The notes under the pieces: generated by a model
The model's database searches: none
What the model saw: only the letters and a program-made list of their open reading frames with translations
Told to the model about the DNA's origin: nothing
Source: Microbacterium sp. VKM Ac-2870
GTDB lineage: Bacteria > Actinomycetota > Actinomycetes > Actinomycetales > Microbacteriaceae
Length of the DNA: 64,000 nucleotides
Direction: 5' to 3'
Assembly: GCF_015350795.1 (NCBI RefSeq)
Contig: NZ_JADKSH010000007.1
Coordinates: forward strand, 1-64,000
Shown here: positions 59,949-64,000 of the stretch, in pieces
How positions within the stretch are numbered: position 1 is the stretch's first letter
Layout: every line of letters starts with the position of its first letter
Made by a program: the position numbers and the translations under genes

Positions 59949-61592
59949 ATGGCTGACGGCCCTCTCATCGTGCAAAGCGACCGAACCGTGCTGCTCGAAG
60001 TCGCGCATCCGCAGGCGGAGGCGGCGCGGCACGAGCTCGCGATCTTCGCCGAGCTCGAGCGCGCACCCGAGCACATCCACACCTACCGCGTCACGCGCCT
60101 CGGACTGTGGAATGCCCGTGCCGCCGGGCATACGGCCGACGACATGCTGGCGACGCTCGACCGGTGGTCGCGCTTTCCCGTCCCCGCATCGGTGTCGATC
60201 GACATCCGCGAAACCGTCAACCGGTACGGGCGTCTCGTCATCGAACGGGATGCCGAGGACGCGCTCGTCCTGCGAGGTTCGGATCCGGCCGTCCTCGCGG
60301 AGATGGCGAAGAACAAGCGCATCCAGCCGCTGCTGATCGGCCACCCTTCGCCCGACACGTATCTGATCGATGCCTGGGCGCGCGGGCACATCAAACAGGA
60401 GCTTCTGAAGATCGGGTGGCCGGCGGAGGACCACGCCGGCTACACCCCCGGGACGCCGCACGAGATCGACCTGCACGAAGACGGCTGGACGTTGCGTCCG
60501 TATCAGCGCCAGGCGGTCGACATCTTCAGCGAAGGCGGATCGGGCGTCGTCGTCCTGCCTTGCGGCGCGGGCAAGACGCTGGTCGGCGCGGCGGCGATGG
60601 CCGAGACGAAGACCACCACCCTCATCCTCGTGACCAACACCGTCAGCGCACGCCAGTGGCGCGACGAGCTGCTCAAGCGCACCTCGCTCACGCCCGAGGA
60701 GATCGGCGAGTACTCCGGTCAGGCGAAAGAGGTCAAGCCCGTCACGATCGCGACCTATCAGATCCTCACCGCCAAGCGGAAAGGTCAGTACGCGCACCTG
60801 GCGCTGCTCGACGCCCTCGACTGGGGACTCATCGTCTACGACGAGGTGCACCTGCTGCCCGCGCCCGTGTTCAAGCTCACCGCCGACCTCCAAGCGCGCC
60901 GCCGCCTGGGTCTGACGGCGACGCTCGTGCGCGAGGACGGCCGCGAGGGCGATGTCTTCAGTCTGATCGGCCCCAAGCGTTTCGACGCGCCCTGGAAGGA
61001 GATCGAAGCCCAGGGCTTCATCTCCCCCGCGGTCTGCTACGAAGTGCGCGTCGATCTGCCCGCCTCGGACCGTCTCGAATATGCGGCATCCGCCGACGAC
61101 GAGCGCTATCGGCTCGCTGCGACCGCCCACGCCAAGATCGGCGTCGTGAAAGAACTGGTCGCGCGGCACGCGGGCGAGCAGATTCTCGTGATCGGTCAGT
61201 ACCTCGATCAGATCGATGTCCTCTCCGACGCGTTGGCGGCGCCGAAGATCACCGGGGCGACACCGGTCGACGAACGCGAAGAGCTCTACGGCGCCTTCCG
61301 TGAGGGCCGCATTCCGGTGCTCGTGGTCTCGAAGGTGGCGAACTTCTCGATCGATCTTCCGGAGGCGTCGGTCGCAATCCAGGTCTCGGGCTCATTCGGG
61401 TCGCGCCAGGAGGAAGCCCAGCGGCTCGGCCGGCTTTTGCGGCCGAAGACGAACGGCCACACCGCGAGCTTCTACACCCTGATCGCGCGCGACACCGTCG
61501 ATCAGGACTTCGCGCAGAACCGCCAGCGCTTCCTCGCGGAACAGGGCTACAGCTACACGATCCTCGACGCCGACAGCCTCGCCGCCGCCTAG
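59949..61592 (+). CDS. XPB/Ercc3-type DNA repair helicase
   Basis: 547 aa. An N-terminal domain (to about 170) precedes the SF2 helicase core: QRQAVDIFSEGGSGVVVLPCGAGKTLVGA (Walker A), TLILVTNTVSARQWRDELLKRT, TYQILTAKRKGQYAHLALLD, LIVYDEVHLLPAPVF (DEVH box), RLGLTATLVREDGREGD, ILVIGQYLDQIDVL and SGSFGSRQEEAQRLGRLLRP (motif VI). It is the bacterial form of XPB, which moves along and unwinds DNA in ATP-dependent fashion and takes part in repair. The helicase-associated gene precedes it. Confidence 0.95.
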   Translation: MADGPLIVQSDRTVLLEVAHPQAEAARHELAIFAELERAPEHIHTYRVTRLGLWNARAAGHTADDMLATLDRWSRFPVPASVSIDIRETVNRYGRLVIERDAEDALVLRGSDPAVLAEMAKNKRIQPLLIGHPSPDTYLIDAWARGHIKQELLKIGWPAEDHAGYTPGTPHEIDLHEDGWTLRPYQRQAVDIFSEGGSGVVVLPCGAGKTLVGAAAMAETKTTTLILVTNTVSARQWRDELLKRTSLTPEEIGEYSGQAKEVKPVTIATYQILTAKRKGQYAHLALLDALDWGLIVYDEVHLLPAPVFKLTADLQARRRLGLTATLVREDGREGDVFSLIGPKRFDAPWKEIEAQGFISPAVCYEVRVDLPASDRLEYAASADDERYRLAATAHAKIGVVKELVARHAGEQILVIGQYLDQIDVLSDALAAPKITGATPVDEREELYGAFREGRIPVLVVSKVANFSIDLPEASVAIQVSGSFGSRQEEAQRLGRLLRPKTNGHTASFYTLIARDTVDQDFAQNRQRFLAEQGYSYTILDADSLAAA

Positions 61593-61643
61593 GTCGGCTG
61601 CCTCGGCGCGGGGCGTTTCGACTCGTCGCTGCGCTCCTCGCCG

Positions 61644-62663
61644 TCAGTGCGCCGGCGCCATCATCGGCATCGGCGGCGCCAGCACGAGCGTGCGCGGCAG
61701 CGGCCGACGCCGCAGCATCCACTCCACGACGCCCACATACCCGCCGATGAGCAGGAACGACCACAGGAAGCTGACAACGTCCGTCGTGCTCTCGGTCGGG
61801 TTCGAGCCCGCGGCGAGCGCCAGCAAGAAGGCCGACAGGTTGTTGACGACGTGCAGCGCGATCGCGGCTTCGAGTCCGCCCGTCCGCCACGTGAGCCATC
61901 CGGCAGCAACGGCGAACAGCCCCACCCCGGTCTGGCCGAGCACGTCGTACGTGTGGCCGAGGACGAACAGCGGCACCGGCAGCAAGATGGCGAATGCCGG
62001 ATGCCGGAGCCACCGGCCGATGCTCTGCATGAGGTATCCGCGGAAGACGTATTCCTCCGCGGCCGCTTGCACAGGCACGAGGACGATCACCAGAACCAGC
62101 ACCAACGGCCAGAGTGCGTTCGGCGCCGTGGCCGGCGTGTCACCCTCGGAAGGCAGCAGGAGGCTCACCGCCGACAGCACCAGCGACAGCGCGACGGCCA
62201 CCCCGGTGCACTGCAGCATCCACCGCCAGCGCAGCCGTCCGGCGGCCGAAGAGATCAGTCCGACGCGACGGCCGTTGACGACGAGCGACGCCAGCAGGTA
62301 CGAGGGCAGCATGAGGGCGATCGTGCCGAGCAGGAGGGCCACCAGCAGGGGGTCGCCCATGTCGACCCCGCCGCTGTCCGAGAGGCGTGCCAGGCTGTCG
62401 AGACGCCCCGGATCGCGGAAGGTGGCGATCACCGCGGCGATGATCACGACGAGGAGAAACCCGAAGTAGATCGCGAGTCCGAGCGCGCCCGTCGCCAGCG
62501 GAGTCCACCATCCCGAACGGCGTCGAGCGAACAGCAGCCGGTGAAAAGCGAGACCGCCGGTGACCGCGTCGGCGGGCAGGGCACGGGGCACCGGGGTCGC
62601 CGCCACCGGCGCAGATGGGATGAAGGACGGGGGGACGGGGACCTGCGGCGCGGGCGTCGTCAT
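61644..62663 (-). CDS. CPBP-family intramembrane metalloprotease
   Basis: 339 aa from the ATG at 62663; the longer frame to 63263 is antisense to the response regulator. A Pro-rich start is followed by about eight membrane helices. The CPBP (Abi/CAAX) motifs are present: AAAEEYVFRGYLMQ (EExxxR), VLGHTYD (His) and AIALHVVNN (HxxxN). It is convergent with the XPB gene and divergent from the response regulator. Substrate unknown; members process prenylated proteins, bacteriocins or membrane factors. Confidence 0.9.
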   Translation of the reverse strand: MTTPAPQVPVPPSFIPSAPVAATPVPRALPADAVTGGLAFHRLLFARRRSGWWTPLATGALGLAIYFGFLLVVIIAAVIATFRDPGRLDSLARLSDSGGVDMGDPLLVALLLGTIALMLPSYLLASLVVNGRRVGLISSAAGRLRWRWMLQCTGVAVALSLVLSAVSLLLPSEGDTPATAPNALWPLVLVLVIVLVPVQAAAEEYVFRGYLMQSIGRWLRHPAFAILLPVPLFVLGHTYDVLGQTGVGLFAVAAGWLTWRTGGLEAAIALHVVNNLSAFLLALAAGSNPTESTTDVVSFLWSFLLIGGYVGVVEWMLRRRPLPRTLVLAPPMPMMAPAH

Positions 62664-62720
62664 CCATCCATCTTGTCCGATATCCAGCAAAGGGATGGGT
62701 TGCGATGCCAGGATGGGGCT

Positions 62721-63413
62721 ATGACCGCACCGCGCATCCTCGTCGTGGACGACGAACCGAACATCCGGGACCTGCTGGTCACGAGCCTGAGGTTCGCCGG
62801 CTACCAGGTGCGTGCCGTCGCCAACGGCGCGCAGACCATCTCGGCCGTGCTCGAGGAAGAACCCGACCTCATCATCCTCGACGTCATGCTGCCCGACATG
62901 AACGGGTTCAGCGTCACCAAGCGTCTCCGGGGCGCCGGTTACACCGCGCCGATCCTCTTCCTCACGGCCAAAGACGAGACCGAAGACAAGATCGAGGGAC
63001 TCAACGCCGGCGGCGATGACTACGTCACCAAGCCCTTCTCCCTCGACGAGATCGTCGCGCGCCTCCAGGCGATCCTGCGGCGCACGATGCAGGCCGACGA
63101 GGAGTCGACCATCCGCGCCGGTGAACTGACGATGGACCAGGACACGCACGACGTCACCGTCGGCGACGTCTCGATCGACCTGTCTCCCACCGAGTTCAAG
63201 CTGCTGCGCTACCTGATGCTCAACCCGAACCGGGTGCTCAGCAAGGCGCAGATCCTCGATCACGTCTGGGAGTACGACTTCAACGGCGACGCCGGCATCG
63301 TGGAGAGCTACATCTCGTACCTCCGCCGCAAGATCGATCCGTACTCATCGGAGCCGCTCATCCAGACCAAGCGCGGCTTCGGCTACATGCTGAAGGCCGG
63401 CAAGACCACCTGA
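62721..63413 (+). CDS. OmpR/PhoB-family response regulator
   Basis: 230 aa. Receiver domain: RILVVDDEPNIRDLLVTSLRFAGY (acidic pocket), LIILDVMLPDMNGFSV (phosphorylated Asp), LFLTAKDETEDKIEGLNAGGDDYVTKPFSLDE (Thr and Lys). The winged helix follows with IDLSPTEFKLLRYLMLNPNRVLSKAQILDHVWEYDFNGDAGIVESYISYLRRKI. The receiver resembles PhoP/TcrA-type regulators more than MtrA, which lacks the GGDDYVTKPFSLDE wording. It is followed after 10 nt by its sensor kinase, so this is a two-component operon. The signal is not known. Confidence 0.93.
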   Translation: MTAPRILVVDDEPNIRDLLVTSLRFAGYQVRAVANGAQTISAVLEEEPDLIILDVMLPDMNGFSVTKRLRGAGYTAPILFLTAKDETEDKIEGLNAGGDDYVTKPFSLDEIVARLQAILRRTMQADEESTIRAGELTMDQDTHDVTVGDVSIDLSPTEFKLLRYLMLNPNRVLSKAQILDHVWEYDFNGDAGIVESYISYLRRKIDPYSSEPLIQTKRGFGYMLKAGKTT

Positions 63414-63423
63414 TCGCGAGTCG

Positions 63424-64000
63424 ATGACGGCGGACGGCGTGTACGCGGCACACGCGAAGAAGAACGACCGCCTCACCTTGTGGTGGCGCGGCATCAGTCT
63501 GCGCGCGAAGGTGACAGGCGTCACCGTCGCGGTGCTCACCGTGGGGCTGCTCGCTGCCGGGTTCGGCACCGGCGTGTTCCTTCGCAACGCCCAGATCGCC
63601 GAACGCGACCAGTCGATCAGCCAGACGGTCACGCTCGATCAGGCGAGCAGCCTGCTGAGCGTGCAGGTGGTCGACGGCATCGCGCAGTTCGCCCCGGCGG
63701 AATACCCGCCGCTCACCTCGTTCTACATCGCCGTGTACGGGCCCGACGGCACGCGGCTCGCCACAGGCGGCCCGCCATCGGACAACGCTCCGGTGTTCCC
63801 CGCGACGTTCGGGCTCGATCGCACGCTCATTCAGGGGACTGCTCCGTTCGACCTCCATTCCGAGGACGGAAAGACGACCTTCCACGCGGCGGTGGACATC
63901 CTGACGATTCCGGGGGCGCGGGAGAACAACGTGCAGCTGCTCGCCCTGCCGCTGACGCCGGTGAACCAGACCGTCGCGAGCTTCGTCGGCATCTACAGCG
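63424..64000 (+). CDS. Sensor histidine kinase, N-terminal part (runs off the right edge)
   Basis: 192 codons visible, no stop. The ATG at 63424 lies 10 nt after the response-regulator stop. The sequence starts MTADGVYAAHAKKNDRLTLWWRGISLRAKV, then a first membrane helix (GVTVAVLTVGLLAAGFGTGVFL), an extracytoplasmic sensor domain (about 60-180) and what appears to be the beginning of a second helix near the edge. HAMP, HisKA and HATPase domains would lie beyond 64000. It is the cognate kinase of the regulator at 62721. Confidence 0.88.
   Translation, partial: MTADGVYAAHAKKNDRLTLWWRGISLRAKVTGVTVAVLTVGLLAAGFGTGVFLRNAQIAERDQSISQTVTLDQASSLLSVQVVDGIAQFAPAEYPPLTSFYIAVYGPDGTRLATGGPPSDNAPVFPATFGLDRTLIQGTAPFDLHSEDGKTTFHAAVDILTIPGARENNVQLLALPLTPVNQTVASFVGIYS

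Noticed and set aside
61647..63413. A 588-codon frame that would extend the response regulator upstream
   Set aside because: The upstream part is antisense to the CPBP protease and has no motif; the receiver domain begins normally at 62721.
62721..63413. Identification of the response regulator as MtrA
   Set aside because: MtrA has a different receiver signature (LSLAEM/ADDYIMKPF-type). The wording GGDDYVTKPFSLDE and the N-terminus are PhoP/TcrA-like, so only the OmpR family is stated.
1..64000. CRISPR arrays
   Set aside because: I saw no regularly spaced direct repeats of 23-40 nt and no cas genes. The repeats within the RHS genes are diverged coding repeats.

Overview
The window is high-GC actinobacterial DNA. 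It fits Microbacteriaceae (Microbacterium-like): DnaE2/ImuB/ImuA' mutasome, XPB-type helicase with its helicase-associated partner, Lsr2, a secreted chorismate mutase, DUF3027, and leaderless genes with TANNNT boxes 7-8 nt before the ATG. The genus is an inference; no rRNA or marker gene allows a firm call.

The window splits at a tRNA-Arg(CCT) gene (35926-36000). To its left, about 1-35.9 kb is accessory DNA that looks like an integrated mobile element. Its serine recombinase (34305-36017) abuts the tRNA 3' end and its reading frame runs through the tRNA. Upstream lie a conjugation-type coupling ATPase (30026), a replication-relaxation protein (32328), an MT-A70 adenine methyltransferase (28920), several small membrane or hypothetical proteins, a long inverted repeat with DnaA-box-like 9-mers (28708-28764), Lsr2 (22327), and a three-gene operon with an HD phosphohydrolase (24105-27114) that may be a defence module. 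I see no second tRNA-derived att copy in the window, so the element probably continues past the left edge. No relaxase or type IV secretion channel genes are visible.

The first 22 kb is a surface and toxin region with a near mirror-image layout. A 2230-aa secreted RHS/YD protein runs leftward (1786-8478) and is followed by a small acidic putative immunity gene (1200-1739). A 2288-aa secreted PA14/RHS protein runs rightward (14776-21642) and is followed, with a stop/start overlap, by a small lipoprotein (21636-22106). Between them are a Tat-exported protein, three lipoproteins, a relative of the Tat protein, an LPxTG sortase-anchored protein, a C-protein-like XRE regulator facing that gene across a palindromic intergenic region, and a DUF6907 protein. 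The end of an IS3-family element lies at the left edge.

Right of the tRNA the window looks like chromosomal backbone: an OafA-type acyltransferase with SGNH domain, secreted chorismate mutase, pyruvate:quinone oxidoreductase PoxB, a LysR regulator divergent from alsS-alsD (pyruvate to acetoin), the imuA'-imuB-dnaE2 damage-tolerance cassette with a LexA-type palindrome, a PdxH-like protein, an HNH nuclease, an M23 peptidase with a structured leader, a DtxR-family regulator, serC, a cold-shock protein with DUF3027, the helicase pair, a CPBP protease and a two-component system whose kinase runs off the right edge.
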